A DNA stretch of 64,000 nt, taken from NCBI GenBank assembly GCA_024235695.1, contig JACKLX010000006.1, positions 160,537-224,536 of the forward strand. Direction: 5' to 3'. Positions 20,693 through 29,321 of this stretch are shown here, in pieces. Numbering within the stretch: position 1 is the stretch's first letter; each line of letters starts with the position of its first letter. The position numbers and the translations under genes were made by a program. The stretch comes from Accumulibacter sp. Its GTDB lineage: Bacteria; Pseudomonadota; Gammaproteobacteria; Burkholderiales; Rhodocyclaceae. The notes under the pieces were generated by a model. The model did no database searches. It was not told the DNA's origin and saw only the letters and a program-made list of their open reading frames with translations.

Positions 20693-21643
20693 ATGAACGA
20701 TTTGGAAAACATCGGGTTGCCGGTGGCAGTTGAGCGTCAGCGGTTTCTCCTGGCGCCGCTGCTGGCGGTGCTGACGGGCCTCGTTGCGGCGCCGGCGGCG
20801 TTCGCCGACAGCTCGGGTGAGCAACTGGCATCGTACTACGATCGCCACATGGCGATCATCGGTGGCACGGCCTATGGCTGGAGCGGCAACGACCGGCCGA
20901 CGGCGATGATCGCCGACGCCGTCCAGGTCGGCGTCGGCAAGGACACCTACTACGCCTTGCGCATGGATGGCCGCTTGCTGAGCTGGTCGGGGTCACCGGC
21001 CAACGCCGCGTTGTTGATGCGCGACGTGGTGAGCTTCGCCGCCGGTAGCTCGGGATGGCTGGCGATCAATCGCGGTGGCACCTTGTGGCAGGGCGAGGGC
21101 CGTGAGCCGCCACGAAAAATCGCCGAAAAAGTGATCGCCGCGGCGGTCGGCGACGGGACCGATTACTACATCACGCAGGGCGGCGACCTCTACGTCCGCG
21201 GCGCCGCGAATCGTGGCCAGTACGGTGATGGTCGTTCGACCGGCAGCAGCGACTTCGTCAAGACCGCGTCCGCGGCCGTTGCCGTCAAGGCGCACACCGG
21301 GCACGCGCTGTATCTCGACAAGAGCGGCGAAGTGTTCGGGACCGGTGGCAACATCCACGGTCCGCTCTCGGCACACGGCCTCGGTGACAAGGCACAGACC
21401 TGGGGTGCGATCCTCGGTGGTGTCAAGGGGATAGCCACCGGCGCGTCGCATTCGGCGGCGATACGCGAGGACGGTTCGCTGTGGGCGTGGGGCAGGGGCT
21501 TCGCGATCGAGCCGACCCGCATCGCCGAAAACATCGTCGCCGTAGCGGCCGGCAACGGCATCACCATCGCCTATGCCGCAGACGGCAAGCTGTGGGTGTG
21601 GGATGGCGGGCGCGGACCTCGCCGGCTGTCGGCGGGGAACTAG
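20693..21643 (+). CDS. Exported RCC1-like beta-propeller protein
   Basis: A 316-residue protein with an N-terminal hydrophobic segment (FLLAPLLAVLTGLVAAPAAFA, about residues 19-39) that reads as a signal peptide. The remainder is built of short RCC1-type repeats, such as AIREDGSLWAWGRG, YAADGKLWVWDGG, ALRMDGRLLSWSG and LYLDKSGEVFGTGGN. RCC1-like repeats form seven-bladed propellers used for protein binding; bacterial exported versions have no agreed function. GGAGAAGGCG precedes the ATG. It is convergent with the hemerythrin gene. Confidence 0.8.
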   Translation: MNDLENIGLPVAVERQRFLLAPLLAVLTGLVAAPAAFADSSGEQLASYYDRHMAIIGGTAYGWSGNDRPTAMIADAVQVGVGKDTYYALRMDGRLLSWSGSPANAALLMRDVVSFAAGSSGWLAINRGGTLWQGEGREPPRKIAEKVIAAAVGDGTDYYITQGGDLYVRGAANRGQYGDGRSTGSSDFVKTASAAVAVKAHTGHALYLDKSGEVFGTGGNIHGPLSAHGLGDKAQTWGAILGGVKGIATGASHSAAIREDGSLWAWGRGFAIEPTRIAENIVAVAAGNGITIAYAADGKLWVWDGGRGPRRLSAGN

Positions 21644-21678
21644 CGAAACAGCCGTCCGCTACGCGCGATTCGGCTGGT

Positions 21679-21701
21679 CAGCGGCACTGACGGTGCCGCT
21701 G
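21679..21701. terminator. Candidate hairpin between convergent genes
   Basis: A 9-bp perfect stem (CAGCGGCAC / GTGCCGCTG) with a five-base loop lies between the RCC1-like and hemerythrin stops. No T tract follows on either strand, so it may act as a weak bidirectional barrier rather than a standard intrinsic terminator. Confidence 0.35.
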
Positions 21702-21720
21702 AATGGCTGTCGCCGTGCCG

Positions 21721-22176
21721 TCAGACTCGAGCCGCGAAGTAACGGTCGGCGGCTGGCCAGTGCATCGCCGGAGGAAGGAAGTTGCTCGACTGCAGGGCGG
21801 CGGCGAAGGCCTGATCGTCTTCTCTGATGTGACGCTCGAACCAGTACTCGGTGAAGCGCAGGAAGGAATGTGCGTCGTGGCCGCCATTGATCACGTCGCC
21901 GAAGGCCTTCCAGAGCAGGCGCAAGGTATTGGCGTGGATCTTGGCGTGATCGGCGAAGTCCAGGCCGGCTTCGGCGGCGATGCGCTCTTCGGTGGCGAAA
22001 TGCTGCTCGAAGACGTCGAGCAAGGCGTGAAACTCGTCGATCGGGACGTAATCGCTTTCGAAGCAGGCCACCTTGAGCGACTCGATGCGGCTGAAGATGT
22101 CTTCGTGCTGGGCGTCGATTTCCGGCAAATCGACCAACAGTGCCTCCGGTAATAACGGTGAACGGCCAATCTCCAT
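21721..22176 (-). CDS. Bacteriohemerythrin
   Basis: A 151-residue single-domain hemerythrin, an O2-binding non-heme di-iron protein. The full ligand set is present with standard spacing: His24 (DAQHEDIF), His59 and Glu63 (EQHFATEE), His77 and His81 (DHAKIHANTL), His116 and Asp121 (FERHIREDD). There is no signal peptide, so it works in the cytoplasm as an O2 store, shuttle or sensor for microaerobic life. GAGAGGAGACTAGCA precedes the ATG. An FNR-like palindrome upstream suggests oxygen control. Confidence 0.95.
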   Translation of the reverse strand: MEIGRSPLLPEALLVDLPEIDAQHEDIFSRIESLKVACFESDYVPIDEFHALLDVFEQHFATEERIAAEAGLDFADHAKIHANTLRLLWKAFGDVINGGHDAHSFLRFTEYWFERHIREDDQAFAAALQSSNFLPPAMHWPAADRYFAARV

Positions 22177-22222
22177 TGCTAGTCTCCTCTCGATGGATCA
22201 AGTGGTTTCTCGTTATCACACA

Positions 22223-22272
22223 AGTATAGGAACAGAAGGCGCAGAATTCCAGGGAAACTTAATTTAAGTCAA
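22223..22272 (-). promoter_or_regulatory. Candidate FNR-type site and -10 element upstream of bacteriohemerythrin
   Basis: Read leftward, 22272-22259 gives TTGAC-TTAA-ATTAA, which differs from the FNR/CRP-type consensus TTGAT-N4-ATCAA by one base in each half. A TATACT hexamer follows at 22228-22223, with no recognisable -35 element. The site centre is about 50 bp upstream of the start that hexamer predicts, which would suit an activator. This is pattern matching only. Confidence 0.4.
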
Positions 22273-22370
22273 ATATCTGCCGTGACATGAGGACGGCCAC
22301 GGCTGAGGACTGCACGGCCGGCGCCGGGGGGTGGCCAAGGCTGCTCGCTGCCGCGACCGTCGCGGACAGC

Positions 22371-23330
22371 CTACTCGCCGGCATCGCTCCAGCCGGTTCG
22401 CCGCCGAACGAAACGCGTGATGTGATCGATCGCCAGGCTGGCTTCGGGAAGGAACTGGGCGATCTGGAAAGCATGCGGCACCTCGGGCCATAGCTCCAGT
22501 TCGACGTCCACGTCGGCCGCGTGCGCCTTTTCGGCGGCGCGAACCGCTTCGTCACGCAGCAGTTCGTTGTTGCCGGCCTGCAGGAACAGCGGCGGAAAGC
22601 CGTGGAAATCGGCAAACATCGGCGACACTTCCGGATTGATGTACTGCTGCGGCGATTGCACGTAGCAACGACGCAGGACCAGTAGCGTGCGCAAGTGAAG
22701 CATTGGGTCCTTGCCATCGTAATCGGCCATGCTGGGGCTGGTGAGGGTGCAGTCGAGCGCCGGCGAAAGCAGTACCGCGCAGGCTGGCAAGGGCTCGCCG
22801 GCGGCCTTTGCCCGGTGGATCGTCACCAGCGCGAGATTGCCGCCGGCAGAGTCGCCAGCGATCACCATGCTCCTCGGATCCATTCGTTGTGCGAGCAGTG
22901 CGCGGTAGACGCGATGGCAATCGTCGGGCGCCGCCGGAAACGGCTCTTCGGGCGCCAGGCGGTAATCGGGGATCAGGGCGCGCGCGCCGAGGTGCCGACA
23001 CAGGCGTGACACCAGTCCGGCGTGCGCGTTCGGAAAGCGGAAAGCGAATGAGCCGCCGTGCAGGTAGAGGATGACGCGCTCGTCCCGGCTCGACGGCACG
23101 GTGAGCCATTCGGCCGCTACCCCGCCGCAGTCGACCGGCATTCGCCGCACGTCGGACGCAAGCTTGAAATAGCGGCTGTCGATCTCCTCGTAGTCGCGCC
23201 GCAAGCTCACCACCTCCGATTCATGCGCCACCTGGCGACGCGTCGTCAGCCGCAGCAGCGCGTTGAGCGCCCGCGTTTGCCAGCTTGGCCGCAGTTCGAT
23301 CGTCCGGCGGTAGTCGGTCGGCTTGTCCAT
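22371..23330 (-). CDS. Alpha/beta hydrolase, hormone-sensitive-lipase family
   Basis: A 319-residue esterase/lipase of the HSL group. It carries the oxyanion motif YLHGGSFAFRF, the nucleophile elbow AGDSAGGNLAL, the aspartate-bearing NNELLRDEAVRAA region and the terminal histidine in EVPHAFQI. LIPDYRLAPEEPFPAAPDD is diagnostic. The frame is open to 23594 but the extension is Arg/Pro-rich chance sequence; the ATG at 23330 begins the domain, although no strong ribosome binding site is seen. It follows the aminopeptidase gene on the same strand after 130 bp. Confidence 0.9.
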   Translation of the reverse strand: MDKPTDYRRTIELRPSWQTRALNALLRLTTRRQVAHESEVVSLRRDYEEIDSRYFKLASDVRRMPVDCGGVAAEWLTVPSSRDERVILYLHGGSFAFRFPNAHAGLVSRLCRHLGARALIPDYRLAPEEPFPAAPDDCHRVYRALLAQRMDPRSMVIAGDSAGGNLALVTIHRAKAAGEPLPACAVLLSPALDCTLTSPSMADYDGKDPMLHLRTLLVLRRCYVQSPQQYINPEVSPMFADFHGFPPLFLQAGNNELLRDEAVRAAEKAHAADVDVELELWPEVPHAFQIAQFLPEASLAIDHITRFVRRRTGWSDAGE

Positions 23331-23460
23331 GCTGCAGGCTAGCTCTTTTCGCGGCTGCCCGCAGGCCCGCGACGGTGCGCGCGAGGCTCGCGCCAGGACC
23401 CGCCGGCAAGCGTCGCGGCGCCCGGCCAAGACGCGGACGACTGGTGATCGTGGCCGCCGC

Positions 23461-24609
23461 TCACGGACAGCCACCACACGCGCTCGCGGCGACGCGCAAG
23501 GCTCCGGCCGTCGGCTGCGGGCCGGCGATGATTGCGGCCTGCGTGCTTTCACCTGTCGCGGCGACGGTTCGCTGCAACAGCTCGCGCCGAGCATCGCTGT
23601 CGAGCGCCGCGAGCCTGGCGACGCGTTGGTAGAAGCGCGGCAAGTCGTGCTGCTCGTCGTCGAGCAGACGCTCGAAGGCCGGCAGCCATTCGCTGTAGAG
23701 CGCCAGCGAGACCAGTTTGGCGTTGTTCAGATCGTCGGCAAAGAAGGGATCGTAGCCGCTGTAACCACCCCAGCTGGTCTTCAGATCTGCGTAGTCGCGG
23801 CGCAGCGCGGCGAACAGCTCGGCCTTGCCGTGACGTTGCTCGCTGGCTGACAGATCGCTGGCATAGAGCGCCGCGAACTTTCGGCGGTAGTCGCGCATCA
23901 GGGCCATGACGGCTGCCTTGCGCGCCTGTTGGGTCGCGAAGGCGGCGCGCGTTTCGGCTGTGGCATGGCTGGCCAGCCAGCGCCGCATGCCTTCACGTTC
24001 CACCGCGGTGGCGAAGGACTCGTTGAAAACGGTGTCGCCCTCGACGAACAGCAACTGGTGCGCCAGTTCATGGAACACCGTTCGCGCCACCTCCTGCGTG
24101 CCCAGACGCAGGAAGGTATTCAACACCGGGTCGTCGAAATAGCCCAGCGTGGAGTAAGCGGGGACGCCGCCGACGAAGGTGTCGTAGCCCTCCTGACGCA
24201 ATTGCGCGGCGAGGCGCTCGGCGTCCTGCCGCTGGTAATAGCCGCGGTAGTTGACGCAGCCGACCATCAACAGGCACCAGCGCTTGCCGTCGAGCGACAG
24301 CTCGGGCGCCGCGAAGACGTTCCACACGGCGTAGGGGCGCCCGAGGTCGGCGTAGGAGCGGTAGCTGCCATTGTCGGGCAGCGCCAGCTCGCGGCTGGCA
24401 AACTCGCGGATCGCCTGGACGTCCGCCAACTGTCGCTTGAGCAGCGCATCGCTCGCCGGATGGCCGATCAGCTCGTCGATCGGCACCGCCGCGCGCATTA
24501 CCGCAAAATGCCCGTTGATCGCCTGCGCATAATAGGTGGCGTTGCTGCAGCCGGCCAGCAGCAGCGCCAGCAGCAGCGGCCAGACCGGCATGCGGAAGCT
24601 AGGCGTCAT
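23461..24609 (-). CDS. Lipoprotein zinc aminopeptidase (COG4324-like)
   Basis: A 382-residue predicted lipoprotein: the signal peptide ends LLLALLLAGC, placing the lipidated cysteine at about residue 21. The zinc site is TVFHELAHQLLFVEG, followed by FNESFATAVEREG, whose Glu would be the third ligand, as in gluzincin-type peptidases. This matches the family annotated as predicted aminopeptidases. The start overlaps the upstream esterase gene by 11 bp. The next ATG (24591) would also keep the lipobox, so the exact start is uncertain. Confidence 0.85.
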   Translation of the reverse strand: MTPSFRMPVWPLLLALLLAGCSNATYYAQAINGHFAVMRAAVPIDELIGHPASDALLKRQLADVQAIREFASRELALPDNGSYRSYADLGRPYAVWNVFAAPELSLDGKRWCLLMVGCVNYRGYYQRQDAERLAAQLRQEGYDTFVGGVPAYSTLGYFDDPVLNTFLRLGTQEVARTVFHELAHQLLFVEGDTVFNESFATAVEREGMRRWLASHATAETRAAFATQQARKAAVMALMRDYRRKFAALYASDLSASEQRHGKAELFAALRRDYADLKTSWGGYSGYDPFFADDLNNAKLVSLALYSEWLPAFERLLDDEQHDLPRFYQRVARLAALDSDARRELLQRTVAATGESTQAAIIAGPQPTAGALRVAASACGGCP

Positions 24610-25318
24610 GGCGAAAGCGGCCGGTTTCGAGGAAGGACATCAGCTGGGCGGCACAAGCTCGTGAGGCGAGCATCTGCGAGTGGGCAATCGGCAGGGCGAT
24701 GAAGTCGGCGGCAGCGGGCAAGCGTGTTTCGTTCAGCGCCACGACGCCGTCGTTGGGCTGCGGCAGCCCCGGCACGACGCGTCCGAGGCCGACGCTGCGC
24801 GTGCCGGCGATCACCCCGACGGCGACCGTCGATGGCGGCACGATGGCTGCCCCGGCCGGGCGAGACATCCACTCCATGAGCGAGCGGCCGAGCAGCGCCG
24901 GCAGGCCGGTCACTCGCGCCAGCCGGCGCGCGCAATGGCTGTCGACGCAGGGGGTGCCGAGCAGCACCAGCCGTCGCACGCGAGGATCGGGCACTGGCGT
25001 CAGCGCCTCCAGGATGATCAGGCCGCCAAGGCTGTGGCCGACCAGATGGATGTCGCTCGCGGCGGTCGCCGCAATGAAGCGTCGCAGCGCCTGTGCGTTC
25101 TCCGAAAGCGTTGCGCGGACGCTGGCGTAGGCGAAGCGGCGCACCCGGTAGCCGGCCTTCTGCAGCCAACGGCCGTGCACGGCGAATACCGCCGCCGGGG
25201 TCCACAGACCATGCACCAGAATCACCGTCGCGCGGCCGGGCCGGCGGCGATACGGCGCGTCGCCATGGCGGGCTTGCGGTACTGTCGAGCAGTCCCTGCG
25301 GTCGGCGAGTGGGTTCAT
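24599..25318 (-). CDS. Alpha/beta hydrolase (triacylglycerol-lipase/PGAP1-like)
   Basis: A 239-residue hydrolase with VILVHGLWTPAAVF near the start, the nucleophile elbow HLVGHSLGGLIIL, a QPNDGVVALNETRLPAA segment and a late ALPIAHSQML histidine. No signal peptide is evident. Its stop overlaps the start of the lipoprotein aminopeptidase by 11 bp, so the two are likely one transcript. Natural substrate unknown. Confidence 0.87.
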   Translation of the reverse strand: MNPLADRRDCSTVPQARHGDAPYRRRPGRATVILVHGLWTPAAVFAVHGRWLQKAGYRVRRFAYASVRATLSENAQALRRFIAATAASDIHLVGHSLGGLIILEALTPVPDPRVRRLVLLGTPCVDSHCARRLARVTGLPALLGRSLMEWMSRPAGAAIVPPSTVAVGVIAGTRSVGLGRVVPGLPQPNDGVVALNETRLPAAADFIALPIAHSQMLASRACAAQLMSFLETGRFRHDA

Positions 25319-25397
25319 CCGGCCTCGGCGATCGGCTCGCAGGTCGATGGCTCCGGCCAGTCAGCGAGCCGCGAACCCCTGGCGGAATGCCTTGAAG

Positions 25398-26315
25398 TCA
25401 AGTCAGGGCACCCGCGCGTTGGCCGTGCGAGCGCGATTCGAGCAGCTTGACGAGGCTGTGCAGAACGCGATTGACCGGCGTGGCGATGCCCAGAGCTTCG
25501 CCTCTGCGGACGATGTAGCCATTCAGATGGTCGATCTCGCTGCGCTTGTGGCGCGCCAGATCCTGCGCCGTCGACGATAGCTGGCCAGGCATCGTGCGGG
25601 CGATACGTTCGACCGCCGGCCAGCTGTCGTCGGCCATGCTCACCCCTTCGCCGCGGGCCACCGCCAGGCACTCCTGGACGATGGCGCGCATCACGTCTTC
25701 GACACCTTCGCCCTGTACCAGTCGGCCGTAGGGCAGCTGGCTGATCGCCGACAAGGCGTTGTAGACGCAATTGAGCAGCAGTTTGGCCCACAGCGCACCG
25801 GCGACGTTGTCGGAAACCTCCACCGGCACCGCCGCCTCGGCAAACAGCGTCACCAGGCCGTCGCTCGACGGTGACGGTCCGATCACCAGTTCTCCGCGGC
25901 CATGATGTTTGACGTGCCCGGGTGCCGCCATCTCGGTGGCGACGTAGACCACCGCCGGCGCGACGTCGTGCTGCAGCAGCGTTTGCAGCCGCACGGCATT
26001 GTCGACACCGTTCTGTAGACTCAGGACCAGCGCGTCCCGGTCGAGGTGCCCGGCAAGCGCCGCGCCCGCCGTCTCGGTGTCGGTCGACTTGACGCAGCAG
26101 AGAACCAGCTTCGCGCCATGCACGGCGCTGGCGTCGGTGCTGGCCTGCATCGGCAGCCGCGCCTGGAACGACTGGCTGTCGATCAGCAGGCCGTCGCGAC
26201 GGATCGCGGCGACGTGCCTGGTGCGCCCGATCAGCACCACTTCGTGGCCGGCGCGGGCGAGCATCCCGCCGTAGTAGCAGCCGACGGCGCCGGCGCCCAT
26301 CACCGCAATCCTCAT
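25398..26315 (-). CDS. panE: 2-dehydropantoate 2-reductase family protein
   Basis: A 305-residue ketopantoate-reductase-fold protein. The NADPH-binding motif GAGAVGCYYGG is at residues 7-17. The catalytic segment ALWAKLLLNCVYNALSAI has the family Lys and Asn, and RHKRSEIDHLNGYIV is the substrate loop. KetoP reductase makes pantoate for coenzyme A, but many paralogues have unknown keto-acid substrates. Its start overlaps the stop of the SLOG-TIR gene by 4 bp (ATGA), tying it to that gene. Confidence 0.88.
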   Translation of the reverse strand: MRIAVMGAGAVGCYYGGMLARAGHEVVLIGRTRHVAAIRRDGLLIDSQSFQARLPMQASTDASAVHGAKLVLCCVKSTDTETAGAALAGHLDRDALVLSLQNGVDNAVRLQTLLQHDVAPAVVYVATEMAAPGHVKHHGRGELVIGPSPSSDGLVTLFAEAAVPVEVSDNVAGALWAKLLLNCVYNALSAISQLPYGRLVQGEGVEDVMRAIVQECLAVARGEGVSMADDSWPAVERIARTMPGQLSSTAQDLARHKRSEIDHLNGYIVRRGEALGIATPVNRVLHSLVKLLESRSHGQRAGALT

Positions 26316-27442
26316 ACTTCTCCTTTGCCGCCCCGGTCAGACTCGGCTCGACGTGCCTCCTGATGGTGACCGATGACCGCCTCGATCTCGCGAATCAGAA
26401 GGCTCATGGTCGGTCCCCAGCTGCCGTTGTCGATGGTCGTTGCCTGAAAGCGCAGCAGCGTGCGCAGCGCCTCCGGAAGTTGCGACTCGTCCGGCAGTCC
26501 GGCACCCTCGACGAGCAGCGGGAAGATCGCCTTTCGCTGTTCGATCAGGGCGATGATCTCGCCACGCACGACGTCGGCGGGATCGTGCAGGCGCGGTGGC
26601 CTGCCGTCGGCGCCGGCGCTGACCCACGATCGGCCGATGACGATCACGCCGGCCTTGCTCGCCTGCAGCGCGCCGGCGATCGATTCGTCCCAGGCGCTGC
26701 TCGGCGCGATGTCGCTGATGTCGAGGAAGACCCGGCGCTCGCCGAAATGCTCCGCCAGGTCGTGTGCGATGCGGCCGCTGGCCGCCGGCGCGTCGTTGCG
26801 GCGGTACGAGATGAAGACGTCCGGCGCTTCCGCCAGCGTGCCGCGCAGCAGGTTCAGCAACTGGCCGGTGCCGCTCACCCAGGGCTCGGCCAGTCGCAGG
26901 AATTGCGAACGGCTGACACCCGGTACCGGGTGTCCGTCCCAGGTCTTGAGTATTTCCTGAAAGACGTAGTCCGAGTTGCCGGTGAGACCGCCCATGAAGG
27001 GCAGGGGAAAGACCGGCTTGCCCTGCTCGATGACCCGCCGGGCGATGTCCAGCGCGCCACGGCCGCCACCGACCATCACCGCGGCATCGCAGCGAACGAC
27101 CGCTTCGCGCTTCCACGCCTCGACGTCGGCGACGCTGACCAGGCATTCTTCCGCCGGTGCCGCGTAACCGGGCAGCGGCAGGCCGCCGCGCTCGAAGATA
27201 CGGGCCCAGCCCAGCGATATCTGCCGGAATGCGCCTGGCGGCGACTCGCCGCGCTCGGCGAGTGCGGCGCAAAAGGAGTCGGCGACCCAATAGTCGATAC
27301 CCGTCGAGTTGCCGGTGACCAGTCCAAAACCGGCTTCCGCCAGCGTCGTACCGATCATTCGTGCGACGCGGCGCTTCGCCGGCGTGACCCAGCCGGTACC
27401 GATGACCAGAACGAACTTCCTGCGGCTATCGCTCATTGGCAT
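26312..27442 (-). CDS. SLOG-TIR fusion protein
   Basis: A 376-residue two-domain protein. Residues 10-190 form a SLOG (LOG/Smf-Rossmann) domain: VLVIGTGWVTPAKRRVARM, a GFGLVTGNSTGID strand-loop, and AVMVGGGRGALDIARRVIE, the nucleotide-binding GGG loop. Residues 207-355 form a TIR domain: DVFISYRRNDA, then RVFLDISDIAPSSAWDESI, where Glu253 aligns with the usual NADase glutamate. SLOG domains are predicted or shown to bind NAD-derived or nucleotide signals (as in Thoeris ThsA), and TIR domains hydrolyse NAD or make such signals, so this looks like a sensor-effector in one chain. No signal peptide. An in-frame ATG at 27436 could also be the start. The panE-like gene overlaps its end by 4 bp. Confidence 0.85.
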   Translation of the reverse strand: MPMSDSRRKFVLVIGTGWVTPAKRRVARMIGTTLAEAGFGLVTGNSTGIDYWVADSFCAALAERGESPPGAFRQISLGWARIFERGGLPLPGYAAPAEECLVSVADVEAWKREAVVRCDAAVMVGGGRGALDIARRVIEQGKPVFPLPFMGGLTGNSDYVFQEILKTWDGHPVPGVSRSQFLRLAEPWVSGTGQLLNLLRGTLAEAPDVFISYRRNDAPAASGRIAHDLAEHFGERRVFLDISDIAPSSAWDESIAGALQASKAGVIVIGRSWVSAGADGRPPRLHDPADVVRGEIIALIEQRKAIFPLLVEGAGLPDESQLPEALRTLLRFQATTIDNGSWGPTMSLLIREIEAVIGHHQEARRAESDRGGKGEV

Positions 27443-27590
27443 TCACGGTCTTGTCTTGCAGTGCGTCCTGCCGGAGTGCGCTTCGGCGTGCTGCCGCAGC
27501 GTCGCCAGCCGGTGACCGGCAGACCAGGGACGGCCAGCGTACGGTGCGCGATCGGCAGGGGCGGGTCGCCGGCATCGGAGAGGCGCTTCC

Positions 27591-27836
27591 TCAGGCGCCA
27601 GCAGAAAGCGTCGCCCTGAGCCGTTTCAGGCCCTCGCCAATGCCGCTCGCCAATTCGGCGGCCTCCGGGTCGTCGGGGAGCCGCTCGGTGGTCCATTCGC
27701 AGAACGACGCCATCAGCTCGGCCCGCTCGCTGGGCAGCCGTCCATCGGCCAGCGCGGCTTCGATGATCGGGAGCAATCCGGCGGCCGCCCGCAGGCGAGC
27801 GAGCGGCAGCTTGGCGGGCGGCATCGGCTTCGACAT
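27591..27836 (-). CDS. Hypothetical 81-residue protein
   Basis: A small, mostly helical, acidic/Leu-Ala-rich ORF (for example LRAAAGLLPIIEAALADGR and WTTERLPDDPEAAELASG) with no family I recognise. It lies in the gap between zwf and the SLOG-TIR gene on the same strand. No strong ribosome binding site is seen before its ATG. Kept because no gene lies opposite it and its composition is protein-like rather than Arg/Pro-rich. Confidence 0.5.
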   Translation of the reverse strand: MSKPMPPAKLPLARLRAAAGLLPIIEAALADGRLPSERAELMASFCEWTTERLPDDPEAAELASGIGEGLKRLRATLSAGA

Positions 27837-27916
27837 GGCGCCATTCTACCGGTCACCCGCAGCACGGGATATCGCGCCGTCGGCGTGCCCGCCTGTCGGT
27901 GCGCCGCCGCGTCGTG

Positions 27917-29320
27917 TCAACACGCCGCGATCGGGTTGTGCCAGCCGCCATCGGCCGCGATCAGTGCATCGCCGGCCGGCGGTCCCCAGCTGCCGGGTTG
28001 GTAGATGTGCACCGGCGGCGGGTGATCGAGCACCGGCTCGACGACCGCCCAGGCGGCCTCGATGGCGTCTTCATGGGCAAAGAGCGCGCCAGCGCCGGAC
28101 ATCGCGTCGGCCAGCAGGCGCTGGTACGGGCTGTCCTCGCCGGTCTCCTCCTCGATCAGCAGCAGTTCGCGCTGGTCACCGGTGAATTCCTTGCCGGGGC
28201 GCTTGACGCGTGCGGCGAGGGCAATCGACGAACACGGCGACAGGTGAAAGCGCAGGTAGTTGGCGTGGCCGCCGGCCGGCGCCGAATCGGCGAACAGCCG
28301 CTGCGGCGGCGGCTTGAGCTGGACGAGCACTTCGCTGACCGTTTGCGGCAGCAATTTGCCCGAGCGCAGGTACCAGGGGACGCCTGCCCAGCGCCACGAG
28401 TCGATGTGCAGGCGCAGCGCACAATAGGTTTCGACGTCCGAGTCGCTGGCCACCTGCGGCTCGTCGCGATAGCCGGCGTACTGGCCGCGCACCAGGTCGT
28501 CGCGGTGCAGCTCGCGCATGGCGCCAAAGACACTGGCCTTCTCGCTGTGCACCGCGTCGAAGCTGCGGTAGGCCGGTGGTTCCATCGCCAGCAAGGCAAC
28601 GATCTGGAAGAGATGGTTCTGGACGACGTCACGCAGGCAGCCGGCGCTCTCGTAGAACGCACCGCGACCCTGGACGCCGAATTGCTCGGCAAGCGTGACC
28701 TGCACGCTGGCGACGTAGTTGCGGTTCCAGATCGGTTCGAGGAAGGAATTGGCGAAGCGGAAATAAAGGATGTTCATGATCGCTTCCTTGCCCAGGAAGT
28801 GATCGATGCGGAAGATCGCGTCTTCCGGGAATACCTCGAGCGCCGTGCGGTTGAGTGCGCGCGCCGAGGCGAGGTCGCGACCGAAGGGCTTTTCGACGAT
28901 GACCCGCGCCTGCGCGGCCAGACCGGCGGCGCCGAGTCCCTTGATGACGGTGGGAAACAGTACCGGCGGGATCGCCAGGTAGTGCGCTGGCCGCCGCGCC
29001 TCGCCCAGCGCCTGCCTGATCGCGGCGAAGGTGGCTGGATCGTTGTAGTTGCCACTCACGTAGGCGAGCAGTGACAGCAGCCGTTCGAGGATCTGCGGTT
29101 CGCTGTCGCCGCCGTGGCGTTCGATGCTCTCGGTGGCGCGGGCGCGCAGCTGGTCGGTGGTCCACGGCGACGAGGCGACGCCGATCACCGGCACCTTCAG
29201 TTCGCCGTCCCGGCACATCGCGTAGAGCGCCGGGAAGATCTTCTTGTACGCCAGGTCGCCGCTGACGCCGAAGACGACCAGCGCGTCGGACGGTGGCGGG
29301 GCAGGGTGTGGCTGGCTCAT
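27917..29320 (-). CDS. zwf: Glucose-6-phosphate 1-dehydrogenase
   Basis: A 467-residue enzyme oxidising glucose-6-phosphate to 6-phosphogluconolactone with NADP+, the first step of the oxidative pentose-phosphate pathway. The N-terminal nucleotide motif [18 protein letters not shown] and the active-site [14 protein letters not shown] are intact, as are [19 protein letters not shown] and [12 protein letters not shown]. The ATG at 29320 is used because GGAGAATTGAC, formed across the gnd stop, precedes it; the frame is open to 29425 inside gnd. Only one base separates the gnd stop from this start, so expression is coupled. Confidence 0.97.
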   Translation of the reverse strand: MSQPHPAPPPSDALVVFGVSGDLAYKKIFPALYAMCRDGELKVPVIGVASSPWTTDQLRARATESIERHGGDSEPQILERLLSLLAYVSGNYNDPATFAAIRQALGEARRPAHYLAIPPVLFPTVIKGLGAAGLAAQARVIVEKPFGRDLASARALNRTALEVFPEDAIFRIDHFLGKEAIMNILYFRFANSFLEPIWNRNYVASVQVTLAEQFGVQGRGAFYESAGCLRDVVQNHLFQIVALLAMEPPAYRSFDAVHSEKASVFGAMRELHRDDLVRGQYAGYRDEPQVASDSDVETYCALRLHIDSWRWAGVPWYLRSGKLLPQTVSEVLVQLKPPPQRLFADSAPAGGHANYLRFHLSPCSSIALAARVKRPGKEFTGDQRELLLIEEETGEDSPYQRLLADAMSGAGALFAHEDAIEAAWAVVEPVLDHPPPVHIYQPGSWGPPAGDALIAADGGWHNPIAAC

Positions 29321-29321
29321 G

